Below are positions 16,843 to 25,267 of a DNA stretch of 64,000 nt, one piece after another. Position 1 is the stretch's first letter, and each line of letters begins with the position of its first letter. Origin of the DNA: an uncultured Dehalococcoidia bacterium. GTDB lineage: Bacteria > Chloroflexota > Dehalococcoidia > Lucifugimonadales > Australimonadaceae. The stretch spans positions 1,153,504 through 1,217,503 of the forward strand of contig OY282355.1 in the NCBI GenBank assembly GCA_958295525.1. Reading direction: 5' to 3'. The notes beneath the pieces are model-generated. The model ran no database searches. It was not told where the DNA came from and saw only the letters and a program-made list of their open reading frames with translations. A program made the position numbers and the translations under genes.

Positions 16843-17105
16843 TCTTCCGTCGTTCCCGCGCAGGCGGGAACCTTGTCCCCTATCCCGTCATTCCCGCGCA
16901 GGCGGGAATCTCGCCCCTTGTCCCGTCATTCCCGCGCAGGCCGGAACCTCGCCCCCCTGCCCCGTCATTCCCGCGCAGGCGGGAATCTCGCCCCTTGTCC
17001 CGTCATTCCCGCGCAGGCGGGAATCTCGCCCCTTGTCCCGTCATTCCCGCGCAGGCGGGAATCTCGCCCCTTGTCCCGTCATTCCCGCGTAGGCGGGAAT
17101 CTCGC
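16843..17105. repeat. Tandem array of seven dRS3-like units, 38-bp period
   Basis: Seven copies of GTCATTCCCGCGCAGGCGGG-type palindrome begin near 16850, 16887, 16925, 16964, 17002, 17040 and 17078, separated by near-identical AATCTCGCCCCTTGTCCC linkers. It occupies the gene-free stretch 16802-17152. The linkers are identical to each other, so this is not a CRISPR array. Confidence 0.92.
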
Positions 17106-17106
17106 T

Positions 17107-17165
17107 TGCGCGCCGAGTTCGCGTCGCTGGGCGCCGTGAGCGCGCGCTTCGTCTAGTCGCGCGGG
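17107..17165 (+). repeat. 59-bp direct repeat, copy 2 (overlaps stop of membrane protein gene)
   Basis: Exact second copy of 16752-16810. It contains the TAG stop of the minus-strand membrane-protein gene (17153-17155) and encodes its last residues. Confidence 0.95.
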
Positions 17166-17593
17166 TCCAGCCTGCGGAGCAGGGCGCGCGGGTCGCCGAG
17201 GGCCGCGAGATAGCAGCCCGCCGCGAGCAGCCCCGCCGCTCCCGCGATGACGAACGCCGCGCCTGCGGCGGCGCCGCCGATCGAGAGCGCGGCGGCCGCC
17301 AGCAGCAGAGCGTTCCTCGGTTTGCCCCGGGGCTTCCGCGCCGCCCACTCCGCGAGCAGCCCGCCTGCGATCAGCAGCAGCGGCGCGGTGGCGAACAGCA
17401 TCGAGTCTTCGACGGCCATGATGTCGTGGACGCCGGCGTAGACGGACAGCCCGAACGTCACCGCGCCGATGCCTGCGCCGAGGACCGCGCCGCCCCGCGC
17501 AAGGGCGTTCGCGTCGCCTCCGCGCCGCCAAACGGGAACCGCCGCCCCTGCGACGACGAGGAGCACGGCGATAATGACGATCTGCGCCGCCAT
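17153..17593 (-). CDS. Hypothetical four-TM membrane protein
   Basis: 146-aa hydrophobic protein with four likely TM helices (about residues 3-20, 33-50, 65-82 and 95-135 including a final pair), short Arg/Lys-rich loops and no recognisable motif. ATG at 17593 is 9 bp after the stop of the branched-chain-type binding lipoprotein gene, so the two form an operon. The last codons and TAG fall in the second copy of the 59-bp direct repeat. A role beside the binding protein (sensing or transport) is only a suggestion from linkage. Confidence 0.7.
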   Translation of the reverse strand: MAAQIVIIAVLLVVAGAAVPVWRRGGDANALARGGAVLGAGIGAVTFGLSVYAGVHDIMAVEDSMLFATAPLLLIAGGLLAEWAARKPRGKPRNALLLAAAALSIGGAAAGAAFVIAGAAGLLAAGCYLAALGDPRALLRRLDPRD

Positions 17594-17602
17594 GCCTTGG
17601 CG

Positions 17603-18910
17603 CTACGGTTCGTAGCGGTGGGCGACGCGGAGGTCGGCGGGGTTGGTTACGTTGGGGTCGGCGTGCTCGTAGAGGATGACGCGGCCGGCGCCGCAGTCGC
17701 CGAACACGTCGCAGCGGACGGGGCCGGTGAGGCCGTCGAAGTCGCGGGATACGTCGGTGACGGCGGCGCGGACGGCGCCGCGGTCTATTCGCAGGCGGCC
17801 TTCGTCGGCCAGGCCGATTCTGCGGGTGAAGGCGTTGCCGTCGTCGCGGACGGCGGCGCGCTGAATCGCGGCGAGGAGGAGCGTGGCGGCGTCGTAGGCG
17901 TGCGCCCAGTAGGGGGTGTGGGGCGGCCCGTCATAGGCGGCTTCGTAGCGCGCGAGCACGGACGACGCGCTCTGTTGGGTGTAGGTGTTCACGTTGTCCC
18001 CGAATTGCGTCTCCGGGCCGCTGAAGTAGACGCCGACCGATTCGGGCTTCTCGAGGAATTCCTGCACGAGCGAGGCGCCGCCGGTGATGAGCGTCACGCC
18101 TTCCAATCCGTCGAACGCCCGCGCCTGCCGGACGAATTGGGTGGCGTCGGCGCGGAACAGGGGGAAGAAGACCGCATCCGGCCCTGCGGCGGCGAACTGA
18201 GCGAGGATGGGGGTCATATCCGTTTCGCCCTTTTCGATGACGGCTTCGGCGGGAACTTCTCCGCCGAGCGCGCGGAACGCGCCGGCGAACGCGGCGGAGA
18301 GCGCGCTCGTGTACGGGTCGCCGTCGTGGAGGGCGACCACGCGCCGCAGGCCGAGGTCGTTCCACGCGAAGTCGGCGACCGCCGCGCCCTGGTAGAGGTC
18401 GTTGTTCGAGACGCGGAAGTATCCCTCGTGGTGGTCGCTCCCGACGTTGCCCATAAGGTCGGACGTGAGGACGGGCGAGGTGTTGGAAGGAGCGATCATC
18501 ACGAGTCCGGAGGCGCTGATGAGGGGGGCGGCCGCGACGGCGGCGGCGGAGCAGGACGTGCCGACGACGCCCAGCGCTTGGGGGTCGGCGATGACGATTC
18601 TGGCGGCGGCGGCGCCGCCGTCCGGCGAGCACATGCTGTCGAGGGCGTCGCCGAGTTCCACCGGGTGGCCGTGAACGCGATTGAAGTCTTCGGCGGCGAG
18701 TTCGACGCTGTTGCGGAGGGGCGCGCCGAGGGCCGACGCGCCGGTCAGGGAGAACATCGTTCGGATGCGGACGGGAGCGTCCGGCTCGACGGTGACGACG
18801 TCGCCCGTCGATCCGGGCGCGTCGGCGCCGCCGCCGCACGCGGCGAGAGCGCCTGCGGCGCACGCAGTCAGCAGAACGGACGTCAACTTCCGGGGCGAGA
18901 CGATTTTCAT
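17603..18910 (-). CDS. LivK-type periplasmic binding lipoprotein
   Basis: 435-aa exported ligand-binding protein (Peripla_BP_6 pattern). The signal (MKIVSPRKLTSVLLTACAAG) ends in LAAC with a lipobox Cys. The mature protein shows SLTGASALGAPLRNSVELAAEDFN, VGTSCSAAAVAAAPLIS, MIAPSNTSPVLT and a YDAATLLLAAIQRA segment, as in branched-chain amino acid and amide receptors. ATG 18910 has GGGAG upstream; an in-frame Met at 18943 would extend the N-terminus and spoil the signal peptide. No Liv permease or ATPase genes follow; only the four-TM protein does, so it may be an orphan receptor. Confidence 0.85.
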   Translation of the reverse strand: MKIVSPRKLTSVLLTACAAGALAACGGGADAPGSTGDVVTVEPDAPVRIRTMFSLTGASALGAPLRNSVELAAEDFNRVHGHPVELGDALDSMCSPDGGAAAARIVIADPQALGVVGTSCSAAAVAAAPLISASGLVMIAPSNTSPVLTSDLMGNVGSDHHEGYFRVSNNDLYQGAAVADFAWNDLGLRRVVALHDGDPYTSALSAAFAGAFRALGGEVPAEAVIEKGETDMTPILAQFAAAGPDAVFFPLFRADATQFVRQARAFDGLEGVTLITGGASLVQEFLEKPESVGVYFSGPETQFGDNVNTYTQQSASSVLARYEAAYDGPPHTPYWAHAYDAATLLLAAIQRAAVRDDGNAFTRRIGLADEGRLRIDRGAVRAAVTDVSRDFDGLTGPVRCDVFGDCGAGRVILYEHADPNVTNPADLRVAHRYEP

Positions 18911-18944
18911 ACGCACTCCCTGCGCTCGCGGCGCGCCGTTCATT

Positions 18945-20645
18945 CTACCAGACGCTGCCCTGCAGGCCGGGGCTGGTGATCGCGCCCTCGCTGGCGGAGG
19001 CGACGCTGCGGGCGTACTTGGCGAAGACGCCCGCCGTGTAGCGCGGCGGCGGGGCGCTCCATTCGGCGCGGCGGCGCGCCAGTTCCTCGTCGGCGACTTC
19101 CAAGTCGAGGGCGCGCCGCTCCACGTCCAGCGTGACGACGTCGCCGTCGCGCGCGAGGGCGAGGGGGCCGCCGTTGGCGGCCTCGGGCGTTACGTGGCCG
19201 ACCATAAAGCCGTGCGTCGCGCCGGAGAAGCGCCCGTCGGTGACGAGCGCCACGCTGTCGCCGAGCCCCGCGCCCTGAATGGCGGCGGTGACGCCCAGCA
19301 TTTCGCGCATCCCGGGCCCGCCGACCGGGCCCTCGTAGCGGATCACGACGACGTCGCCGTCGCGCACCTGGCCGCGCTGAACGGCGGCGAAGCAGTCCTC
19401 TTCGCGGTCGAACACGCGGGCGGGGCCGCGATGATGGCGGCGTCCGTGCCCGGCGAGTTTGACGACGCAGCCGCCGGGGGCGAGGTTGCCGCGGAGGATG
19501 GCGACGCCTCCGCTTGGGCTGATGGGGTCGCGGGCGGAGACGACGACGCGCTGGCCGGGCTCGGCGACCGCGGCTTGGGCGACTTCGCCGAAACTGCGGC
19601 CGCTCACGTTCGGCGTTTCCGCGTGCGCCAGCCCCGCGCCGACGAGTTCCTTCGAGACGAGGCCGTAGCCTCCGGCGTTGTAGAGGTCTTCCGCGACGTA
19701 TTCGCCGCCCGGCTTCATATTCGCGACGACGGGCGTGCGGCGGGCGATGACGTCGAAATCGTCAATGGAGAGCGCGACGCCCGCCTCGCGCGCGATGGCG
19801 AGCAGATGCAGCACGGCGTTCGTGGAGCCGGCGGTGGCCGCGACGCCCGCGATGGCGTTCTCGAACGCCTCGCGCGTCATTACGTCGCGGGGCGCGACGC
19901 CGCCGCGGAGCAGCGCCATCGCCTGGCGCCCGGCCTCCCGCGCCGCCTCCGCCTTCGCGCCCGCGACCGCCGGGACGGCGTTCGCTCCCGCCGGGCTGAC
20001 GCCGAGGAACTCCAGCGCCATCGCCATTGTGTTGGCGGTGAACTGCCCGCCGCAGGCGCCCGCGCCGGGGCAGGCGGCGTCCTCCACCGCCTTCAGGCGG
20101 GCGTCGTCAATGCGTCCCGCCCCATGCGCGCCGACCGCCTCGAACACGTCGAGAATCGTGATGTCGCGCCCGTCTATGCGCCCGGGGGCGATGGAGCCGT
20201 TGTAGAAGGCGAGGCCCGGGAGGTTCAGGCGGGCGAGCGCCATCGCGCCCGCCGGAAGCGTTTTGTCGCAGCCGACGAGGACGACCAGGCCGTCGAACGA
20301 GTGCCCGCGCGCGACCGTTTCGATGGAGTCGGCGATGACCTCGCGGCTCACGAGCGACCCGCGCATGCCCTCGGTGCCCATCGCCACGCCGTCGGAGACG
20401 GAGATGGTGTTGAACTCCATCGGCGTGCCGCCGGCCTCGCGTATGCCTTCCTTGACGTGGATGGCGAGGTCGCGCTGGTTGTAGTTGCAGGGCATCGTCT
20501 CGATCCAGGTCGTGGCGACGCCGATGATGGGTTTGGCGAGATCGTCGTCGGTGAAGCCGATCGCCTTGAGCATCGCGCGCGCCGGAGCGCGGGACGGGCC
20601 GTCGGTCATTTCGGCGGAGTGGCGCTTGAGGGGGTCGGCGGGCAT
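18945..20645 (-). CDS. ilvD: Dihydroxy-acid dehydratase
   Basis: 566-aa enzyme of valine/isoleucine synthesis that dehydrates 2,3-dihydroxy-3-methylbutanoate and the homologous pentanoate. Iron-sulfur ligand candidates are conserved: Cys53 (MPCNYN), Cys126 (VGCDKT) and Cys198 (CPGAGACGG). [18 protein letters not shown] and [17 protein letters not shown] are characteristic. The short N-terminus and CNYN motif resemble the actinobacterial/plant-type branch. Start at 20645 is preceded by AAAGGAG; an upstream in-frame Met adds 11 unsupported residues. No other ilv gene is adjacent. It is divergent from hyuB. Confidence 0.95.
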   Translation of the reverse strand: MPADPLKRHSAEMTDGPSRAPARAMLKAIGFTDDDLAKPIIGVATTWIETMPCNYNQRDLAIHVKEGIREAGGTPMEFNTISVSDGVAMGTEGMRGSLVSREVIADSIETVARGHSFDGLVVLVGCDKTLPAGAMALARLNLPGLAFYNGSIAPGRIDGRDITILDVFEAVGAHGAGRIDDARLKAVEDAACPGAGACGGQFTANTMAMALEFLGVSPAGANAVPAVAGAKAEAAREAGRQAMALLRGGVAPRDVMTREAFENAIAGVAATAGSTNAVLHLLAIAREAGVALSIDDFDVIARRTPVVANMKPGGEYVAEDLYNAGGYGLVSKELVGAGLAHAETPNVSGRSFGEVAQAAVAEPGQRVVVSARDPISPSGGVAILRGNLAPGGCVVKLAGHGRRHHRGPARVFDREEDCFAAVQRGQVRDGDVVVIRYEGPVGGPGMREMLGVTAAIQGAGLGDSVALVTDGRFSGATHGFMVGHVTPEAANGGPLALARDGDVVTLDVERRALDLEVADEELARRRAEWSAPPPRYTAGVFAKYARSVASASEGAITSPGLQGSVW

Positions 20646-20775
20646 AGGCGGCTCCTTTGCGGGCGGCGCTTTGGGCAAGCGGCGCGCGAATTATAGCGCA
20701 GGCGGCGGGCGCGGAGGGGCACGGCAACGGGCCATCCCGCCGTCCCCGCCTCCCGCGTCTGCTACCATTCGGCCT

Positions 20776-22473
20776 ATGAGCGTCGACGTCATCACGCAGG
20801 AAGTCATCCGCGCGCGGCTCGACGGCGTCGTCCGCGAAATGCAGGCCGCCGTCCTCCGCACGGGCTTCTCCACCATTATCCGCGAATCCCACGACTTCTC
20901 GGCGGGCATCACCGACGTCTCCGGCGCCGTCGTCGGCCAGTACTCCCCCCTTCCCACCCACCTCGGCGCCTACCCCGACTGCGTGCAGGGACTCCTCGAC
21001 TTCTACGCCCTCGACGAAATGCAGGACGGCGATTGCTATCTGGCGAGCCATCCCTATCACTCCGGCTGCCCTCACCCGAACGATATGGTCGTCACGCTGC
21101 CCGTGTTCGCCGGCGGCGAGGTCATCGCGTTCTGCGCCTCGATGGGGCACAAAGCCGACATCGGGGGGCAATCGCCCGGCTCGCGCAACACCATCGCCCG
21201 CGACGTCTTCGGCGACGGCCTGCAAATTATGCCCGTGCTCTTCCAGCGCGGCGGCGCGATGAACAAGGAGGTCGCCCAGTTCCTCCGCGCCAACAGCCGC
21301 GCGCCCGAACTCGTCATCGGCGACCTCGCGGCGCAAGCCGGAGCGCTCCGGAGCATCGGCGCGGCGCGCCTCAAAGCGCTCGCCGCCGAGTACGGGCCCG
21401 CCGTCCTCACGGCCTCGTTCGACGACATCGTCCGCCGCGTCGAGGCTCGTGTCCGCAGTCATTTCGCGGAGTGGCCCGACGGCGTGTCCGAGGCGGAGGC
21501 GTTCATTGACGACATCGTGGATCCGTCAACGACCATTCGTCTGCACGTCGCCGCCGTCAAGGAAGGCGACCGCCTTATGCTCGATTTCTCCGGCTCCGGC
21601 GATCAGAGCGAGGGGCCAATCAACGCGCGCCCGCCGTTCATTCGCGGCATGGCCTACTTCGCCGCCATTGCAATGATGGACCCCAGCGTCCCGAACAACG
21701 GGGGGCTGGCCCGCGCCGTCGAGTGCCGCTTCCGCGAGGGCAGCGTGACGAACCCGCGCTTCCCCGGCCCGGTCGGTTTCTACTCCACCACGATGGCCAC
21801 GATAGAGGACGTCGTTTTCGAGGCGATGAGCAAGGCCGCGGGCAAGCCCGCCGTCGCCCACAACGCGGCGTCCTCGATGGTCGTGCTCGGAACGTCCGGC
21901 GCGGGCCGCGCCCGCTACGTCCAATACGAACTCTTGCGCTCCGGCAACGGCGCCCACGCCGGAGGCGACGGTTTCACCGGAACCGGCCATTCGTGGGCCG
22001 GCGGCTCCAAGTTCACCAGCGTCGAGATTTTGGAATCGGAGTTCGACGTGGAACTGCGGCGCTTCGCGCTCATCCCCGACTCCGGCGGGGCGGGCGCCAA
22101 CCGGGGAGGCGGCGGCCTGCGCCGCGAGTACAAAGCGCTCAAAGAGAGCAAGTACTCCGGCGGAACCGCCCGTCAGAACGATCCGCCTCACGGGGTGGAA
22201 GGCGGCTTGCCCGGACGCCCCGGCGTCATCACCATCAACCCCGGCTCCGCCGCTCCCGACGAGCGGCGCGGCCTCGTCTCCAACCTGCTCCTCGCCGAGG
22301 GCGACGTCATTCGCATAGACACCGGCAGTTCCGGCGGCGCCGGCGACCCGCGCGACCGCGACCCCGCCCGCGTCGCATCCGACCTCCGCAACGGCTACAT
22401 CTCGCCGGAGCAAGCGGTGAACGTCTACGGCCTTCCGCCCGCCGAAGCCGAGCGCGCCCTGTCGCTGGAGTAA
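20776..22473 (+). CDS. Hydantoinase B/oxoprolinase family protein (HyuB), orphan
   Basis: 565-aa HyuB-family subunit, as in N-methylhydantoinases, acetone/acetophenone carboxylases and 5-oxoprolinases. Conserved stretches include IIRESHDFSAGI, HPYHSGCPHPNDM, GHKADIGGQSPGS and the C-terminal GGGGLRREY...GDVIRIDTGSSGGAGDP. HyuB proteins normally work with the ATP-binding HyuA subunit; none is encoded next to it here. The ATG at 20776 opens the conserved domain. The gene is followed after 84 bp by a Rieske oxygenase on the same strand. Hydrolysis or carboxylation of a cyclic amide or ketone is a class-level inference. Confidence 0.88.
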   Translation: MSVDVITQEVIRARLDGVVREMQAAVLRTGFSTIIRESHDFSAGITDVSGAVVGQYSPLPTHLGAYPDCVQGLLDFYALDEMQDGDCYLASHPYHSGCPHPNDMVVTLPVFAGGEVIAFCASMGHKADIGGQSPGSRNTIARDVFGDGLQIMPVLFQRGGAMNKEVAQFLRANSRAPELVIGDLAAQAGALRSIGAARLKALAAEYGPAVLTASFDDIVRRVEARVRSHFAEWPDGVSEAEAFIDDIVDPSTTIRLHVAAVKEGDRLMLDFSGSGDQSEGPINARPPFIRGMAYFAAIAMMDPSVPNNGGLARAVECRFREGSVTNPRFPGPVGFYSTTMATIEDVVFEAMSKAAGKPAVAHNAASSMVVLGTSGAGRARYVQYELLRSGNGAHAGGDGFTGTGHSWAGGSKFTSVEILESEFDVELRRFALIPDSGGAGANRGGGGLRREYKALKESKYSGGTARQNDPPHGVEGGLPGRPGVITINPGSAAPDERRGLVSNLLLAEGDVIRIDTGSSGGAGDPRDRDPARVASDLRNGYISPEQAVNVYGLPPAEAERALSLE

Positions 22474-22557
22474 GGCGCCGCAGGGAGCGCCAAGCGGACT
22501 CCGCATCCGGTTCGTGGTATCGTTGACGCGCCGCGCAAGGCGGCGGGAGGCCGCGCG

Positions 22558-23850
22558 ATGCTCAGCGCCGAGGACAACGCTCTGCTCACAGCGACCTCGC
22601 GCGGAACGGCGATGGGCGACCTGCTCCGCCGCTTCTGGGCGCCGTTCCTCCTCTCCTCCGAACTCCCGAAGCCGGACTGCCCGCCCATCCGCGTCCGGCT
22701 GATGGGCGAAGACCTCGTCGCGTTCCGCGACACGTCGGGGCGCGTCGGCTTGCTCGCCGAGCGCTGCCCGCACCGCCGCGCCAGCCTCTTCTTTGGGCGG
22801 AACGAGGAGCACGGCCTGCGCTGCGTCTACCACGGCTGGAAATTCGACGCCGACGGCCAGTGCGTGGATATGCCGTCGGAGCCGGAGACGAGCGCCTACA
22901 AAGCGAAAGTGCGCCAGCCTGCCTACTCCGCAGTCGAGGCCGGGGGCGTCGTCTGGGCGCACCTTGGACCGCGCGGGGAGACGCCCGCGATGCCGGACTT
23001 CCCGTGGTTGCGCCTCCCGCCGTCCCGCGTCCACGTAACGAAACGGCTGGAGCGCGTGAACTGGGTTCAGGCGCTCGAGGGCGGCGTGGATTCGGCGCAC
23101 TCCAACTTCTTGCACGCAACGGTGGATTCGTTCCGCCGGACGCCGGAGTGGATGGAGCGCGCCCGCGCGTCCGATGACCTCCGCGCCCGCTATCACGCGC
23201 TCGACCGCTCCCCCGTCTTCCTGCCGGAAGAGACGCGCTACGGACTCCGCATCGGGGCGCGGCGCAGCGTCGGCGAGGGCCAATGCTACTGGCGGTTCAC
23301 GCACTGGATGATGCCGTTCTACAACCTCTTCAAAGAGGGCGCGCCCAAGCCCGGCGTCAACAGCCAGGGCATTGCGTGGACGCCGATAGACGACCGCAAT
23401 TGCTGGACGCTCGTCGCAACTTGGAACGAGCATCGCCCTCTGAGCGGCGAAGACATCGAGACGGCGGAGGATTTCGCCGGGCCGGCCATCCCGGGCACGT
23501 TCCTCCCTATGCGGAACGCGGAGAACGATTACCTCGTAGACCGCGACCTGCAAGCGTCCGGGACGTTCACGGGCATCGCCGGAACGCAGGCGCAGGATAT
23601 GGCCGTGCAAGAGAGCATGGGGCCGGTGACCGCCCGCAGCGAGGAGCATCTGGGCACGAGCGACGCCGCGATCATAGCGATGCGCCGCAGCCTGCTGCGC
23701 CACGCCCGCGCGCTTGCGGACGGCGCCGCCGCTCCGCTGCCCGCCCGCGACGGCTCCGTCTACCGCGTCCGCTTCGCTGAAACGCTCGCCGCATCCGGGG
23801 ACGCGCTCGACGCGGCGGCGCGGGAGCGCCTCTGCTCGGCGGGCGCCTGA
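22558..23850 (+). CDS. Rieske ring-hydroxylating oxygenase alpha subunit (1)
   Basis: 430-aa oxygenase of the phthalate 4,5-dioxygenase-like group. The Rieske [2Fe-2S] ligands are Cys70, His72, Cys89 and His92 (CPHRRAS...CVYHGW). The mononuclear iron site is Asp178, His181 and His186 (GVDSAHSNFLHA), with Asp178 positioned to bridge electron transfer between subunits. It hydroxylates or demethylates an unknown substrate using electrons from an unlinked reductase. Two homologues with identical ligand spacing are at 36576 and 38281 on the other strand, but this copy is more distant in sequence. Confidence 0.92.
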   Translation: MLSAEDNALLTATSRGTAMGDLLRRFWAPFLLSSELPKPDCPPIRVRLMGEDLVAFRDTSGRVGLLAERCPHRRASLFFGRNEEHGLRCVYHGWKFDADGQCVDMPSEPETSAYKAKVRQPAYSAVEAGGVVWAHLGPRGETPAMPDFPWLRLPPSRVHVTKRLERVNWVQALEGGVDSAHSNFLHATVDSFRRTPEWMERARASDDLRARYHALDRSPVFLPEETRYGLRIGARRSVGEGQCYWRFTHWMMPFYNLFKEGAPKPGVNSQGIAWTPIDDRNCWTLVATWNEHRPLSGEDIETAEDFAGPAIPGTFLPMRNAENDYLVDRDLQASGTFTGIAGTQAQDMAVQESMGPVTARSEEHLGTSDAAIIAMRRSLLRHARALADGAAAPLPARDGSVYRVRFAETLAASGDALDAAARERLCSAGA

Positions 23851-23898
23851 GGGCGCCGGAGCGTAATCCGAGAACCACGCGGGCGAGCGGTTCGAGCG

Positions 23899-25263
23899 CT
23901 ACGCGACCGCCCTCAGCGCATCCTCCCGGACGGCTAGCCCCAGCCCCGGCGCGGCGGCGACCGCTCCCGGCGCGAGCAGGCCGCCGTCGCCGAACGTTAG
24001 GCTCTCCGACGTCAAATCCTCGCGCAGCAGATGCGTGCCGAACGCGCCCTCCGACGCCGCGAGCGCGGAGCCTGCGGCCTGCATCACGCTCAGCCCCGCC
24101 CGCGTGAGGATGCTCGTCTCGCCGACTTGCGCGCCCACGATCACGCCTATTCCCAGTTCCGCGGCCTTCTCCACAACCTCCATCGACCGCCGGACGCCGC
24201 CCATTTTGGAAACGCGAACGTTCGCAATCCACTTGCCGGAGACATTCGCGCCATCGTCCCCGCGCAACCTACCGTCATCCCCGCGTACTTTCCCGTCATT
24301 CCCGCGTAGGCGGGAATCTCGCCCCCTTTGCGCCATAGTTCCCGCGTACTTTCCCGCCCTGCCCGCGTAGGCGGGAATCTCGCCTGCCCCCCTCTCCCGC
24401 TCAGCGGGAGAAGGACGCGGCGCCCCCGGCGCGCCGAGGCTGTCCAGTTGCGCGGCGCGCAGCAAACTCTCGTCCAGAATGATCCGAACGCCCAACTCCT
24501 CGCTCACGCGCTCGAATCCGGCGAGATCGCCCGCCCTCAGCGGCTCCTCGACTGCGAACGGAGCGCCGCCAATCGCGGCGAGATGACGGATGCAATCGTC
24601 CGCGTCCGTCCACAGGTTGTTGGCGTCGAGGCGCAGACGCAGGCCGCGCTCCCTGCCACCTGCGGACGCGCCTCCGCCCCCGAACAAGCCGCCGCTTCCG
24701 AACAAGCCTCCGCCCGTGAACAGGCGCATCTTGCGGCGGTCGCGCCCCAAGTCGCCGGAGACTTTGACCTTGAAGTCCGTGAACCCGCGCCTGCGGTAGC
24801 GGCGAAACTGCCACCAGTAAGCAGGGTAGGGCGCATCGCCCAGCACGGCGGAGTAGGCGAACGCCCCCGCGAGGCGCGGCAGGCCGAGAACGTCCTCGAT
24901 GGGAACGCCCGCCGTCTTGCCCAGCAGATCGAGCACGGCGAGTTCCACCGCGCAGAACGCGGCAGGATGCTCGTCTATCTCGCTCCGATGCGCCTCGGCC
25001 CAGGCGCGCAGCCCCGGCTCGTCGCGCGCGGCGTCCGCGACGGCGGGAGCATGCTTCCGGACGAACGCTGCGGCGCTTTCCGCCGTCTCGCCGGTGACGT
25101 AGGAGCGCGGGCAGCCCTCGCCGTAGCCCGTGAGCCCGTCCGCCGACCTCGCGGCGACGATGAGATTCTCCGTGCTCGACCGGCTCGCCGACGCATGGCG
25201 GAAGACCGCGCGGAACGGCGCGGGATAGGAGTAGACCTCCAGCGACGCGATAGGCGCGGGCAT
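23899..25263 (-). CDS. Enolase-superfamily (MLE subgroup) enzyme with in-frame repeat insertion
   Basis: 454-aa protein, about 90 aa longer than usual members. Catalytic residues of the MLE/dipeptide epimerase group are all present: KVKVSG (Lys165, Lys167), LDANN (Asp213), VEEP (Glu239-240), LDES (Asp264) and VSKMGG (Lys353). Residues about 280-342 are translated palindromic repeats ([22 protein letters not shown]), inserted between the third metal ligand and the second catalytic Lys without breaking the frame. A Gly-rich stretch at 183-203 is another expansion. Likely reactions are racemisation or epimerisation of an N-acyl amino acid or dipeptide, or an OSBS-like step. It is the last gene of an operon with GH3 and fatty acid hydroxylase genes. 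Confidence 0.85.
   Translation of the reverse strand: MPAPIASLEVYSYPAPFRAVFRHASASRSSTENLIVAARSADGLTGYGEGCPRSYVTGETAESAAAFVRKHAPAVADAARDEPGLRAWAEAHRSEIDEHPAAFCAVELAVLDLLGKTAGVPIEDVLGLPRLAGAFAYSAVLGDAPYPAYWWQFRRYRRRGFTDFKVKVSGDLGRDRRKMRLFTGGGLFGSGGLFGGGGASAGGRERGLRLRLDANNLWTDADDCIRHLAAIGGAPFAVEEPLRAGDLAGFERVSEELGVRIILDESLLRAAQLDSLGAPGAPRPSPAERERGAGEIPAYAGRAGKYAGTMAQRGRDSRLRGNDGKVRGDDGRLRGDDGANVSGKWIANVRVSKMGGVRRSMEVVEKAAELGIGVIVGAQVGETSILTRAGLSVMQAAGSALAASEGAFGTHLLREDLTSESLTFGDGGLLAPGAVAAAPGLGLAVREDALRAVA
24238..24426. repeat. dRS3-like repeats inserted inside the enolase-family gene
   Basis: About 190 bp containing two good palindromes (near 24297 and 24363) and several decayed half-units (CCCGCGTACTTTCCCG) interrupt the coding region. 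All six relevant reading positions stay free of stops in the gene's frame. Flanking protein sequence resumes the family pattern on both sides. Confidence 0.85.
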
Positions 25264-25267
25264 ACCC

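Noticed and set aside
16843-17105. Possible CRISPR array with 38-bp period
   Set aside because: The intervals between palindromes are nearly identical to each other rather than unique spacers, and no cas gene is present.
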